Assembly (NCBI GenBank): GCA_964432875.1
Contig: CAYSPJ010000087.1
Span: 1 to 22,399, forward strand
Direction of reading: 5' to 3'
Origin: JACJYE01 sp964432875
Lineage (GTDB): Bacteria > Bacteroidota > Bacteroidia > Chitinophagales > Saprospiraceae
Length of the DNA stretch: 22,399 nt
The translations under genes and the position numbers were made by a program. Of the stretch, positions 13,203-21,382 are shown piece after piece (within the stretch, counting starts at the first letter, position 1; every line of letters begins with the position of its first letter). Below the pieces are notes generated by a model, which was not told where the DNA came from, did not search any database, and was given only the letters and a program-made list of their open reading frames with translations.

Positions 13203-14405
13203 ATGAAAATCGGCATTATCCGCGAAGGGAAGGTACCGCCGGACGCCCGCGTACCCCTTTCCCCTGAGCAATGCGTCGAAGTTTCTCGCAAATACCCCCT
13301 CGAGATTGTCGTTCAACCATCTCTCGTCCGCTGTTTTCCTGATGATGCCTACCAGCGGCAGGGCATCCGCCTGCAGGAAGATTTATCGGATTGCGATATC
13401 CTCATGGGCATCAAAGAAGTACCCGCTAGCATGTTGATCGGAGGGAAGGCTTATTTCTTTTTCTCCCATACTATCAAGGAGCAGGTCTACAACCGCAGGA
13501 TGTTGCAGGTCATCCTGGAAAAAGGGATCCGCCTGGTCGATTACGAGGTGCTCACCGATGAAGCAGGCCGCCGCCTGATCGCTTTTGGGAAATTTGCCGG
13601 CATGGTAGGCGCGCATAATGGCATCCTTGCCTACGGCGAGCGCACCGGCCTTTATCGACTCAAGCGGATGAAAGACTGCCTGGATTACGCCGATGCTAAA
13701 AAAGTCTATCGGTCTCTAAATCTGCCGCCCATGAAGGTCGTGCTTACCGGCACCGGCCGGGTGGCTTCTGGTGCGGCCCTGGTGCTTTCCGACATGGGCC
13801 TGCGCCTGGTGAGCCCGTCGGAATACTTGTACCAACAGTATGACGAGCCAGTTTTTACTCAATTGAGCAGCAGCGACTACGTGGCCTCTAAAGGTGGCGG
13901 CGCTTATGACCGGGAGAGCTTCCACCAACACCCCGAGCGCTACAAAAGTACTTTTCAGCCCTTTTACCAGAACAGCGATATACTCGTACATGGTATTTTC
14001 TGGGACAACCGCGCGCCGGCTTTCTTCACTGCTGAAGAAATGCGCCGCGAGGACTTCCGCATCAAAGTCATTGCCGATATTACTTGCGATATTGCGCCCC
14101 TATCCTCCATCCCTTCCACCTTGCGCGCCTCTTCTATTGCGCACCCGGTCTATGGTTATGACCCGGTGACGGAAACGGAAACCCCGCCTTACTTGCCAGG
14201 TTCCATTGATATGATGGCGATTGATAACTTGCCCAGCGAACTGCCCCGCGATGCCTCTCGCGAGTTTGGCGAACAGTTTATCCACCACATCCTCCCTGAG
14301 TTGTTCAAGCCGGAAAGCGCAATGCTAGCCCGGGCGGTCATCGCGGAAGATGGGGAGTTGGGCGCACATTTTAAGTATTTGAGGGCTTATGTGATGGCAT
14401 TGTAG
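13203..14405 (+). CDS. Saccharopine dehydrogenase-like NAD(P)-dependent oxidoreductase (AlaDH/PNT family)
   Basis: This 400-aa protein has the two-domain layout of the alanine dehydrogenase/transhydrogenase and yeast Lys1-type saccharopine dehydrogenase family. The N-terminal part begins MKIGIIREGKVPPDARVPL. It carries KEVP (Lys71) and FFSHTIKEQ (His89), which match the catalytic Lys and His region of Lys1-type enzymes. A Rossmann dinucleotide site VLTGTGRVASGAA lies at 180-192. The C-terminal half contains VIADITCDIAPLSSIPST and the YLPGSIDMMAIDNLP segment typical of this family. Such enzymes interconvert an amino acid or saccharopine with its oxo-acid using NAD. A lysine-degrading or lysine-forming role is possible, but no partner gene is present. 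It follows fabH by about 100 bp; TATTTTGC near 13153 resembles a promoter but lacks one base of the consensus. Confidence 0.82.
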   Translation: MKIGIIREGKVPPDARVPLSPEQCVEVSRKYPLEIVVQPSLVRCFPDDAYQRQGIRLQEDLSDCDILMGIKEVPASMLIGGKAYFFFSHTIKEQVYNRRMLQVILEKGIRLVDYEVLTDEAGRRLIAFGKFAGMVGAHNGILAYGERTGLYRLKRMKDCLDYADAKKVYRSLNLPPMKVVLTGTGRVASGAALVLSDMGLRLVSPSEYLYQQYDEPVFTQLSSSDYVASKGGGAYDRESFHQHPERYKSTFQPFYQNSDILVHGIFWDNRAPAFFTAEEMRREDFRIKVIADITCDIAPLSSIPSTLRASSIAHPVYGYDPVTETETPPYLPGSIDMMAIDNLPSELPRDASREFGEQFIHHILPELFKPESAMLARAVIAEDGELGAHFKYLRAYVMAL

Positions 14406-14449
14406 TGGGCAGCTGCTGAGATTGATCGATATTTAAAAAATATGGCTAC

Positions 14450-15466
14450 ATGAAAAGGATAGCGTATCGCCTTACGGCTGGCAACCTGGCCCGGATGAAA
14501 GCGGCAGAAGAAGAACTGCCGCCGCCAGGGCCGGGTGAAATCATGGTTGAAGTGAAATCGATTGGGCTGAACTTTGCCGATATTTTTGCGATCTGGGGTT
14601 TGTATGGCGCTACCCCCCAAGGCAGTTTCGTGCCGGGGCTGGAGTATGCTGGCCTGGTGAGGCAAGTAGGGGAGGGGGTTGGCCACCTGCGGGAAGGCGA
14701 TAAAATCATGGGGGTGACCCGTTTCGGGGCTTATGCTTCTCATCTCAATATCGACGCCCGTTATGCCCTGCCCTTGCCTGAGGGCTGGAGCTTTGGCCAG
14801 GGCGCCTCCTATCTGGTGCAAGTGCTTACCGCCTACTATGCCCTCAAGGAGTTGGGCAACCTGCAGCAGGGGCAGTCAGTCCTCATCCACAGTGCTGCCG
14901 GCGGGGTGGGTATCTGGGCCAACCGGATCGCCAAGCATTATGGGGCTTACACTATCGGTACGGTCGGACGAGCGGAAAAACTGGCCTTCCTGAAGTCAGA
15001 GGGCTACGACCAGGGCCTGGTGCGCGGCAGCGATTTTCCGGAGCAGGTGAAAAAAGCCCTGGATGGCCGGGAGCTTCAGGTAATCATGGAGTGTATCGGC
15101 GGCAAGATACTCAAGCAGGGTTATGAATTGCTGGCACCACAGGGGCGTATGGTCGTTTACGGCTCGGCCCGTTACGGCACGGTCGGCAACCGGCCGAATT
15201 ACTTGCGTTTGCTTTACCTCTTCCTCACCCGGCCCAAGATCGACCCTCAAAAGATGCCCGAAAACAACAAGGCGGTGCTCGGTTTCAACCTCATCTGGCT
15301 CTACCACAAAGCTGATTTGATGCACCGCCTGTTGGCTGAGCTGCAAGCCATGAACCTGGGCGAGCCCCACGTGGGCCATGTCTTCCCCTTCGATCAGATG
15401 AGGGAGGCTATCTTGCTTTTCCAAAGCGGCAAAACGGTGGGGAAAGTTGTGGTGGGGGAGGGATAG
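14450..15466 (+). CDS. Zinc-free MDR-family oxidoreductase (quinone reductase / VAT-1-like)
   Basis: This 338-aa protein belongs to the medium-chain dehydrogenase/reductase superfamily. The N-terminal GroES-like part (EIMVEVKSIGLNFADIFAIWG, then FVPGLEYAGLV) is followed by a Rossmann domain with SAAGGVGIWANRIAKHYGA (148-166). It ends in HVFPFDQMREAILLFQSGKTVGKVVV. The zinc-binding cysteines of alcohol dehydrogenases are absent, as in quinone oxidoreductases and VAT-1 homologues, so it should reduce quinones or enones with NADPH. It starts 44 nt after the previous gene on the same strand and may share its transcript. It converges with the cytochrome gene, leaving about 70 bp without a clear terminator. 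Confidence 0.85.
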   Translation: MKRIAYRLTAGNLARMKAAEEELPPPGPGEIMVEVKSIGLNFADIFAIWGLYGATPQGSFVPGLEYAGLVRQVGEGVGHLREGDKIMGVTRFGAYASHLNIDARYALPLPEGWSFGQGASYLVQVLTAYYALKELGNLQQGQSVLIHSAAGGVGIWANRIAKHYGAYTIGTVGRAEKLAFLKSEGYDQGLVRGSDFPEQVKKALDGRELQVIMECIGGKILKQGYELLAPQGRMVVYGSARYGTVGNRPNYLRLLYLFLTRPKIDPQKMPENNKAVLGFNLIWLYHKADLMHRLLAELQAMNLGEPHVGHVFPFDQMREAILLFQSGKTVGKVVVGEG

Positions 15467-15536
15467 GGGTGTATAAAATCCAGGAGCAGCCTGGTATGGC
15501 CGCTTTCGGCATGAAGGATAAAAACCCGGACAAACT

Positions 15537-17447
15537 CTAGAGCCCCTCCCATGCCGCACGGGCCTGCATATTTTCTGGATTGATGCTCAGCACCCGCTTG
15601 AGCATTTTTTTTGCGCCGGGCCTATCTCCGCGCGCCAGGCGGGCTGCTGCCATATTGAGCAGCGCCAGTTCGTAGTCCGGGTCGAGGGCGATGGCTTGGG
15701 CGTAGAGGGCTTCGGCCTGCTCGAGCTGGCCTTGCAGGGCGTAAGCAAAGCCCCGGTTATTGAGCGCCACGGGGCGCTTGGGGTTTTCCATCAGTATCCA
15801 ATCCAGTGTTTTGATCGCTTGGGGCAGTTGCCGAAGTTGGATATCGGTAGCGGCTAGTTTTTCTTGGAAATCCAGGTGGTAGGGTAGGAGGGTGGCGGCC
15901 TGCTGGTAAAAAGCGCGGGCTGAGGGATATTGCCCTAAGCGGTAGAAAGCTTCGCCAAAACGATAAGCCAGCCAGGCGTCGTCGAGCTTGTCGGGCTGCT
16001 GATCGGTTGCCAAGCGGGCCAGGGCCGCATAGTCTTCACGCGCAAAATAATAGTGGGCCAGCGGTGCCAGTTTTTGTCCTTTCGGTAGGCCCGGGCGATC
16101 CAGGTAGTATTTTGCCGAATCCAACATGAGGGGTGATTGTACATATTTGTCGTACATCGCCAGGTAAGCCTGTGCCATCTCCAGGGGCGAAGCGCTTTCT
16201 TTGGTCAAGATTTTCATGCCTAGGAATCGTGGCTGTCCTGGAGGGGCTACTTCCCTCGGCTGCCCTTTGATGTTAAGGCGGCTGATGTAGTGGTCGGTAA
16301 TGTTGACGTGGGGGATGTCGATGCTGCCGGAGCGCGGCATGTGGCAGCCCGAGCAATCATTGCCCTGAATCAGGCGCTCGCTCAATGGGGTCGGGCATGC
16401 CTGTTCGGGCTTGCCGCCGTGGCAGTTGACGCAAGCCTGGTTGTAGCGCTCCCGCCCGGTGACCTCGATGCTTTGGTGCGGGTTGTGGCACGTCAGGCAG
16501 GTCATCTCCGAATTGATATAACAAGGGCTGAGCCTCAGCCGGTCGGCCTGCGAAGCCATGATGAAGCGTTCGTGGGAGTTGTCGTAGCGCGGCATGAAGA
16601 CATTAAAAACCTCGTGGAGCTTCATGCCCGGTTTGAAATCGAAAAAATCCTTACCCTGGTTGAGTACGGCAATCCCCTGAAGGTGGCAGCGCTGGCAGAG
16701 GTCCATCTGCAGCTCGCGGCCCAGGCGGCGCGGGTTGACGATGGTGTAATCGGCATACTTGGAGGTATCCACTACTTTCCCCGCCAGTTTATCACGTACG
16801 TGCAGCTCGCCCGGCCCATGGCAGCGCTCGCACTCGATGCCCGCGGGCATTTTGGCGTACTTGTTCAAAGAGCCTGACACAAACTCGGGCAGGTGGTTGT
16901 GGCAAGTGATGCACTCCGTAGCCAAGAGGCGGCTGAAGCGGATGTTGTCGCCCCGGAAGCCCGGTGCCATATCCCACCGCTCCTCTTGGGTGTAGTAGGT
17001 GATAGGGGCTTGGTAGATGTAGCCGTTGTAATCGACGATATGCGAGTTGGTATGTTGGCCAGAGCCGATGATGTAGGCGATGCGCTCCAGGCGTTGGTGC
17101 ACGGTATCGCCGTTCTTCAGGCGGAACTCCAGGACGTACATGGCGCTGTCGCGGAAAAAGGGGTAGTAGTACAGGTTGGAAGCCGTGTCGTAGACCAGGG
17201 CGTGAGACCCGAAGGCGGCATCCGATTTCTCCAGGCTGCCCGGCGCAAAGGAACGGCCCATGCCGGTGTGGATGAAGGTCTCGTGAATATTGGCGTGGCA
17301 GGACTTGCAGGTGTTCATGCCTACGTACTTAACGCCCTCTGCCAGGTTGAGAAAAGGGCTTTGGTCAGCAGCGGTGGGCAGGTCGCGGGTGCAAAAGAGC
17401 AGGGTGAGCATGCCCAGGATGCCGATTGTGTAAATTAATGGTTTCAT
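15537..17447 (-). CDS. Seven-heme cytochrome c with C-terminal TPR repeats, membrane-anchored
   Basis: This 636-aa protein has an N-terminal hydrophobic signal (MKPLIYTIGILGMLTLLFC). It may be a lipoprotein signal, although Phe before the Cys is unusual. Seven CXXCH heme sites follow: CKSCH (47-51), CITCH (179-183), CERCH (206-210), CQRCH (251-255), CLTCH (317-321), CVNCH (339-343) and CSGCH (365-369). The last ~200 residues (about 430-636) are helical tetratricopeptide repeats, including ALNNRGFAYALQGQLEQAE and ALLNMAAARLARGDRPGAK. The N-terminal half resembles cytochrome c554/NapC-NrfA-related multiheme proteins. It must act in the periplasm or on the outer surface in electron transfer; the acceptor is unknown. 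I chose the ATG at 17447; a TTG at 17483 is in frame but precedes the signal. It lies 32 bp after a lipoprotein gene on the same strand, likely one operon. Confidence 0.9.
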   Translation of the reverse strand: MKPLIYTIGILGMLTLLFCTRDLPTAADQSPFLNLAEGVKYVGMNTCKSCHANIHETFIHTGMGRSFAPGSLEKSDAAFGSHALVYDTASNLYYYPFFRDSAMYVLEFRLKNGDTVHQRLERIAYIIGSGQHTNSHIVDYNGYIYQAPITYYTQEERWDMAPGFRGDNIRFSRLLATECITCHNHLPEFVSGSLNKYAKMPAGIECERCHGPGELHVRDKLAGKVVDTSKYADYTIVNPRRLGRELQMDLCQRCHLQGIAVLNQGKDFFDFKPGMKLHEVFNVFMPRYDNSHERFIMASQADRLRLSPCYINSEMTCLTCHNPHQSIEVTGRERYNQACVNCHGGKPEQACPTPLSERLIQGNDCSGCHMPRSGSIDIPHVNITDHYISRLNIKGQPREVAPPGQPRFLGMKILTKESASPLEMAQAYLAMYDKYVQSPLMLDSAKYYLDRPGLPKGQKLAPLAHYYFAREDYAALARLATDQQPDKLDDAWLAYRFGEAFYRLGQYPSARAFYQQAATLLPYHLDFQEKLAATDIQLRQLPQAIKTLDWILMENPKRPVALNNRGFAYALQGQLEQAEALYAQAIALDPDYELALLNMAAARLARGDRPGAKKMLKRVLSINPENMQARAAWEGL

Positions 17448-17479
17448 GAGCGCTTTGGGAGAGAAAATACACCTTTTAA

Positions 17480-17977
17480 TCAATGCTCGTACCGGCGCAC
17501 CTCCGTCGGGCGGTTCTTGTTGTCCGATGCATCATCCATCAAGACCAGCACCGTCTCGCTGAGCTCCACGATTTCCCAGTACTCGAACAAGCTGCCCCGC
17601 CCGGCACTGCCCTCCCTGACCTTGTAGCGAAAGCGGAGGGTGGGCCGATTGTCGAACACCTTCCAAGTATCGGCTTCCAAGTGGAACCGGTCGGGCCCGA
17701 AGCAGCTCAGCTCGCCCCAGTCGTAGCTGAAGCGGGTGGCGTCCTGGAAGGACAGCACATCATCCCGGTGGCAGTCCTCGGTGCCATCGTCGCCGTCGAA
17801 AGTGACCTGGACGAGGCGCCAGTTTTTTTCGGTCAGTAGCTCCAGCTCTTCGAGCTCGAGCGTTTTGGTGCAGCCGCTCCAGAGGAGGGCGCCGGCGAGG
17901 GCGAGCAGCAGGGCATACGAGCGCCCGCAGGCATTGGTGCGGCTCGACCAGCAGGCGAAAGATAGCAGATAAGGCAT
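17480..17977 (-). CDS. Lipocalin-like lipoprotein, function unknown
   Basis: This 165-aa protein begins with a basic, hydrophobic signal (SYALLLALAGALLWSGC) and probably a lipidated Cys36, followed by a TEKNWRLVQVTFDGDDG-like start of a lipocalin-type beta-barrel. Later strands include RFSYDWGEL, WKVFDNRPTLRFRYK, EYWEIVELSETVLVLMD and the C-terminal PTEVRRYEH. The pattern (W-x-L/V near the start, then alternating strands) is that of the lipocalin-like DUF families common in Bacteroidetes lipoproteins. It lies 32 bp before the heptaheme cytochrome gene and on the same strand, so the two are probably co-transcribed. A small hydrophobic ligand or a partner role for the cytochrome can be guessed but not shown. 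Confidence 0.7.
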   Translation of the reverse strand: MPYLLSFACWSSRTNACGRSYALLLALAGALLWSGCTKTLELEELELLTEKNWRLVQVTFDGDDGTEDCHRDDVLSFQDATRFSYDWGELSCFGPDRFHLEADTWKVFDNRPTLRFRYKVREGSAGRGSLFEYWEIVELSETVLVLMDDASDNKNRPTEVRRYEH

Positions 17978-18215
17978 GGCGTAGCGATTATGAGGAATTG
18001 TCGGTGTAGATTACAAGGTATTCCTTTCGCTTTCAACGCTATTTTTTTCAGGTGTTTGCAACAAAGGAGGATTTTAACAAAGTGGCAGGTTTTAATAAGC
18101 GATTTATCCGGGCTATTGTTTGGGCAGCGTAATTGGAGCCCTCTATTACCTTCCTGGCCCTTTGTCGTGGCAGAGCATACCGCAGCGCTTCGAGCTTAGC
18201 CGCGAAGACGCCCGC

Positions 18216-18713
18216 CTACCGCTGTTGCCCGGTCTTTTCCAACTGGAAAGCGATGCTCTTCACCCCTGGCAGCGGGCTTTGGCGCATGTATTGCTCGATG
18301 GAGATAGCATAGGGGCCCGGCTCGTTAAAAAAAGCGCCTTCCTGGATAGGGATGCGCAGGCGGCAATGCTGTTTGCCGCAGCGGCCCAGCCAGAGCCCTT
18401 CCTTGGAAGACAGCTCTAGCGACAGGGTTTTGCTGGCGCGCTGGCCGGAGGGGAATTGAGTGTGGAGGCGGGTATACAGGTTTTGGAAACCGAAGCCGTC
18501 ACTGTGCTCTACTTCCAGGTAGAGGTTGTAGAGCCCCAGGGTGTCTTCGATGGCGAAATCAAAACGGAGCGTATCCTCATAAGCCCATTGCCCCTCTGGG
18601 ATATCGTATTGTTTTTCATACACGAAAGAGGGGCCACAGGAAGCCAGTAGCAAGGTCAGGGCCGTGAGCATGAAGCCGTAGCCCGTGGGCCGTAGGCATG
18701 GGGTGTGCCGCAT
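18216..18713 (-). CDS. gldH: Gliding motility lipoprotein GldH
   Basis: The 165-aa product has a lipoprotein signal ending LLLASC (Cys26). Its core matches GldH: VYEKQYDIPEGQWAYEDTL, FDFAIEDTLGLYNLYLEVEH, NLYTRLHTQFPSG, SKEGLWLGRCGKQHCRLRIP and the PLPGVKSIAFQLEK ending. GldH is needed for gliding in Flavobacterium and is widespread in T9SS-bearing Bacteroidetes. I chose the ATG at 18713, which places the signal peptide at the N-terminus; an in-frame start at 18797 adds a charged, unlikely extension. It is on the same strand as grpE-dnaJ, about 98 bp downstream of dnaJ. Presence of a T9SS-tailed enzyme (5805-8048) in the same window fits a working T9SS/gliding machine. Confidence 0.9.
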   Translation of the reverse strand: MRHTPCLRPTGYGFMLTALTLLLASCGPSFVYEKQYDIPEGQWAYEDTLRFDFAIEDTLGLYNLYLEVEHSDGFGFQNLYTRLHTQFPSGQRASKTLSLELSSKEGLWLGRCGKQHCRLRIPIQEGAFFNEPGPYAISIEQYMRQSPLPGVKSIAFQLEKTGQQR

Positions 18714-18811
18714 TCTATTTATTTTGTGGTCAGTAATGTGCATTTCGGGGCTACCCCCCTTGTGCTTAGGCTCCAAGTGCCTGGGAGCGATGAACAAGGG
18801 AAGGTCGAACC

Positions 18812-19969
18812 CTACCGGAAATAGTCTTTCATTTTTTCAAAAAAAGACCTTTCTGACTTGCCAGGCTGCGGTTGGAAATTGGGCAGGTTGCGCATTTTTT
18901 CCAGCAAGCGCGTTTCCTCCTCGTCCAATTTCTTCGGCGTCCATACATTGACGTGTATCAGTTGGTCGCCCGTGCCATAAGCTTGCACCGAGGGCAGGCC
19001 CTTGCCTTGCAGGCGGAAAATCTTGCCAGGCTGGGTGCCGGGCGGCACTTTGATTTTGACCTTGCCGTCTATGGTCGGCACTTCGATCGAAGTGCCCAGC
19101 GCTGCGTCGGCGAAGTTGAGGTAAAGCTCATAGACGAGGTTCATGCCGTCGCGTTCCAGGCTTTCGTGGGGTTTTTCTTCGATATTGATGAGCAAATCGC
19201 CGGGCGGGCCTCCGCGCATGCCGGCATTGCCCTTGCCGCGCAGCGACAGCTGCATGCCGTTTTCTACGCCGGCGGGGATATCGATGTCGATGGTTTCCTC
19301 CCCATCTACAACCCCCTTGCCCCGGCATTTAGGGCAATTAGCAGTGACCTGCTGGCCCGTACCGTTGCAGGTGGGGCAAGTGGCGGTAGTTTGCATCTGG
19401 CCCAGGAACGTATTCTTGATTTGGCGCACATAACCGCTGCCCCGGCAGGTAGAACAGGTCTGGACCGAACTGCTATCTTTGGCGCCGCTGCCGTTGCAGG
19501 AATCGCAGGTCACTTCCTTTTTAACTTTGATGCGCTTGGTGACGCCCTTGGCGATTTCTTCCAGCGTCAGTGATACTTTGATGCGCAAGTTGGTGCCGCG
19601 CTGGCCTCGGCTAGTGCCGCCGCCGCTGCGCGCCCGGGCACCACCGAAGAAAGAATCAAAAGGCGAGCCGCCACTGCCAAAAACGTGCTCAAAGATATCC
19701 TCGGCCGTCATGTTGGTATGGAAGCCGCCGCCGCCGCTTTGCTGGTTCAGCCCGGCATGGCCATAGCGGTCATACACCGCCTTCTTATCGGCATCGCTCA
19801 GCACTTCATAAGCTTCCGCTGCTTCCTTAAACTTTTCTTCGGCTTCCTTATTACCAGGGTTCTTATCTGGGTGGTGCTTGATGGCCTGCTTGCGGTAGGC
19901 TTTTTTAATTTCCTCCGCGCTTGCATTCCGGGAGACCTCCAGCACTTCGTAATAATCTCTTTTTGCCAT
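18812..19969 (-). CDS. dnaJ: Molecular chaperone DnaJ (Hsp40)
   Basis: This 385-aa protein is a full type I DnaJ. The J-domain starts MAKRDYYEVLEVSRNAS and has the HPD tripeptide (residues 33-35) that triggers DnaK ATP hydrolysis. A Gly/Phe-rich linker follows (about 78-120). The zinc-finger region has four CXXCXGXG repeats: CDSCNGSG (155-162), CSTCRGSG (172-179), CPTCNGTG (198-205) and CPKCRGKG (212-219). The substrate-binding C-terminal domains complete it. It acts in the cytoplasm with DnaK and GrpE in folding and heat-shock recovery. It lies 68 bp downstream of grpE in the same direction, forming a grpE-dnaJ operon; dnaK is not in the window. Confidence 0.97.
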   Translation of the reverse strand: MAKRDYYEVLEVSRNASAEEIKKAYRKQAIKHHPDKNPGNKEAEEKFKEAAEAYEVLSDADKKAVYDRYGHAGLNQQSGGGGFHTNMTAEDIFEHVFGSGGSPFDSFFGGARARSGGGTSRGQRGTNLRIKVSLTLEEIAKGVTKRIKVKKEVTCDSCNGSGAKDSSSVQTCSTCRGSGYVRQIKNTFLGQMQTTATCPTCNGTGQQVTANCPKCRGKGVVDGEETIDIDIPAGVENGMQLSLRGKGNAGMRGGPPGDLLINIEEKPHESLERDGMNLVYELYLNFADAALGTSIEVPTIDGKVKIKVPPGTQPGKIFRLQGKGLPSVQAYGTGDQLIHVNVWTPKKLDEEETRLLEKMRNLPNFQPQPGKSERSFFEKMKDYFR

Positions 19970-20037
19970 GACTCTTTATGCCTTTTATGCATTTGGGGTG
20001 CTGAAGCAAGTTTGCCTTCCTCCAGGAGCCGCGCCTG

Positions 20038-20634
20038 CTACTTCCCCACCACGACTTTAGCGTGGCGGATGATTTTATCGTTGAGCTTATAACCCTTCTC
20101 GATGGTGTCGATGATGTGGCCCTTCAGCGTTTCAGAAGGAGCGGGTATTTCCGTTAAGGCTTCGTGTTGTTCGGGGTCAAAAGCCTGGCCATCGCTTTCC
20201 ATTGGCACCAAGCCGCGTTGGTTGAGGATGGCGAAGAGCTTTTTGTAAACCAGGCCGACGCCCTGGTCGAACAGCTCGCTCTTGCCTTGCTCCGCCGCCG
20301 CTTTCTGGGCCCTGTCAAAATCGTCCAAAACTGGCAGCAAGGCTGACAGGGTGTCTTGAGCTGCGGTTTTCATCAAATCCAGCCGCTCGCGGATGGCGCG
20401 CTTTTTGTAGTTGTCAAACTCCGCCAGCAAGCGCAGGTATTTATCCTTGAGGTCGTTGTGGTCTGCTTTCAAATTTTGGTATTCTTCTTCCAGAGTGGCA
20501 CCGGCTTGCGGCGCTTGCCCTTCGGGAGGGTTATTGCCTTCTTGGTTTTCCTGGGGCCCTTCTTGCTCCAGGGATTCTTGCTCCGCTACCATTTCTTCTG
20601 GTGTGTTGGTTTCTTGATTATCTTTTTCGCTCAT
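20038..20634 (-). CDS. grpE: Nucleotide exchange factor GrpE
   Basis: This 198-aa protein has a long acidic N-terminal tail (rich in Glu, Gln and Asn, about 1-45). Next is the coiled-coil dimerisation helix (LEEEYQNLKADHNDLKDKY, then LRLLAEFDNYKKRAIRER) and the C-terminal beta domain with MESDGQAFDPEQHEAL, ending in GYKLNDKIIRHAKVVVGK. These are the family marks. It drives ADP release from DnaK. The gene precedes dnaJ (68 bp gap) and has a good Bacteroidetes-type promoter at 20658-20689, so both are probably expressed from there. Confidence 0.96.
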   Translation of the reverse strand: MSEKDNQETNTPEEMVAEQESLEQEGPQENQEGNNPPEGQAPQAGATLEEEYQNLKADHNDLKDKYLRLLAEFDNYKKRAIRERLDLMKTAAQDTLSALLPVLDDFDRAQKAAAEQGKSELFDQGVGLVYKKLFAILNQRGLVPMESDGQAFDPEQHEALTEIPAPSETLKGHIIDTIEKGYKLNDKIIRHAKVVVGK

Positions 20635-20657
20635 TATCGCATGTTTTTTTCTTGACG

Positions 20658-20689
20658 CAAAGGTACACCATTCCCCTTGCCTCCTGCAA
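20658..20689 (-). promoter_or_regulatory. Putative Bacteroidetes-type promoter for grpE-dnaJ
   Basis: On the minus strand TACCTTTG (complement of 20658-20665) matches TAnnTTTG and continues into CG. A TTG lies 21 bp upstream (complement of 20687-20689). The -7 box is 23 bp before the grpE ATG. No CIRCE-like inverted repeat was seen nearby. Confidence 0.6.
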
Positions 20690-20723
20690 TTTCTTTGCCA
20701 CTTCCCGCCGATGCGTCAATTTG

Positions 20724-21278
20724 TCAGTCTGCCAGCCTGGCTTTACTGCCCAGCAATTTGTCCAACTCTTTGATCGAAGGGTTGACGGCAATAATCTGCC
20801 CTTTGGGGTTGAGCAAAAACTTAGAAGGCAATTGCTTGACGCTGAAAAGGGCAGCGATCTCAGAATCGAAGAAGCGCAGGCTCGTCGCCCGGTCGAAGAT
20901 ATGCCCGGGCCAGTTGAGCCCGTCCTGCTGGATCGCACGGCGCCAACGTTCCTCATTGTCTTCCACGCCGATGCTGAGGATGTGGAAGCCTTCCGCATCC
21001 TGGAAAGCAGCAGCACTATATTTTTGGTGGAGTTGTACCAGGGCCGGATGCTCCACCCGGCAGGGGCCGCACCAGCTACCCCAGAAATCGAGCAGCACGT
21101 AGCGCCCCCGCCAATCCGAGAGCTGGATGGTTTCGCCCCCGATGGCCAGTGCGCTGAAATCCGGTGCCGCTTCGCCCTGGATCAGGCGGGGCCGCAGGTA
21201 AAAATACCGGCCGATAAACAGGGCTACGACCAGCACCAACAAGATGTTCAGGATGGTATTAAACTTGATTTGTGGCAT
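20724..21278 (-). CDS. Membrane-anchored thioredoxin-like protein (TlpA/ResA type)
   Basis: This 184-aa protein has one N-terminal membrane anchor (about residues 8-23, TILNILLVLVVALFIG) and then a thioredoxin-fold domain outside the cytoplasm. It contains GEAAPDFSALAIGGETIQLSDW at the start of the fold, the redox motif WCGPC (Cys70 and Cys73) and the cis-proline loop QLPSKFLL. TlpA/ResA proteins reduce disulfides in the periplasm, often for cytochrome c maturation. Here a multiheme cytochrome lies a few kilobases away on the same strand, but the link is only suggestive. It is upstream of grpE by about 90 bp on the same strand; the grpE promoter lies in that gap. Confidence 0.9.
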   Translation of the reverse strand: MPQIKFNTILNILLVLVVALFIGRYFYLRPRLIQGEAAPDFSALAIGGETIQLSDWRGRYVLLDFWGSWCGPCRVEHPALVQLHQKYSAAAFQDAEGFHILSIGVEDNEERWRRAIQQDGLNWPGHIFDRATSLRFFDSEIAALFSVKQLPSKFLLNPKGQIIAVNPSIKELDKLLGSKARLAD

Positions 21279-21382
21279 TCTTTATGAAAATTAGTTGCGA
21301 TTTTCAATAATACATAACACTTTTGCGTAAATTACTATCGAATGTAATTCGTAAATTGACCGGGTTAAAATAAAACCAAAAC

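Noticed and set aside
16290..17438. Plus-strand open frames of 181-195 codons opposite the cytochrome gene
   Set aside because: They overlap the seven CXXCH motifs and TPR gene on the other strand and show only Val/Ala-rich antisense composition.
18872..19573. Plus-strand 233-codon frame opposite dnaJ
   Set aside because: dnaJ is complete on the minus strand; the antisense translation has no family signs.
20601..21287. Plus-strand 228-codon frame opposite the thioredoxin gene
   Set aside because: Antisense to a protein with an intact WCGPC motif; no independent support.
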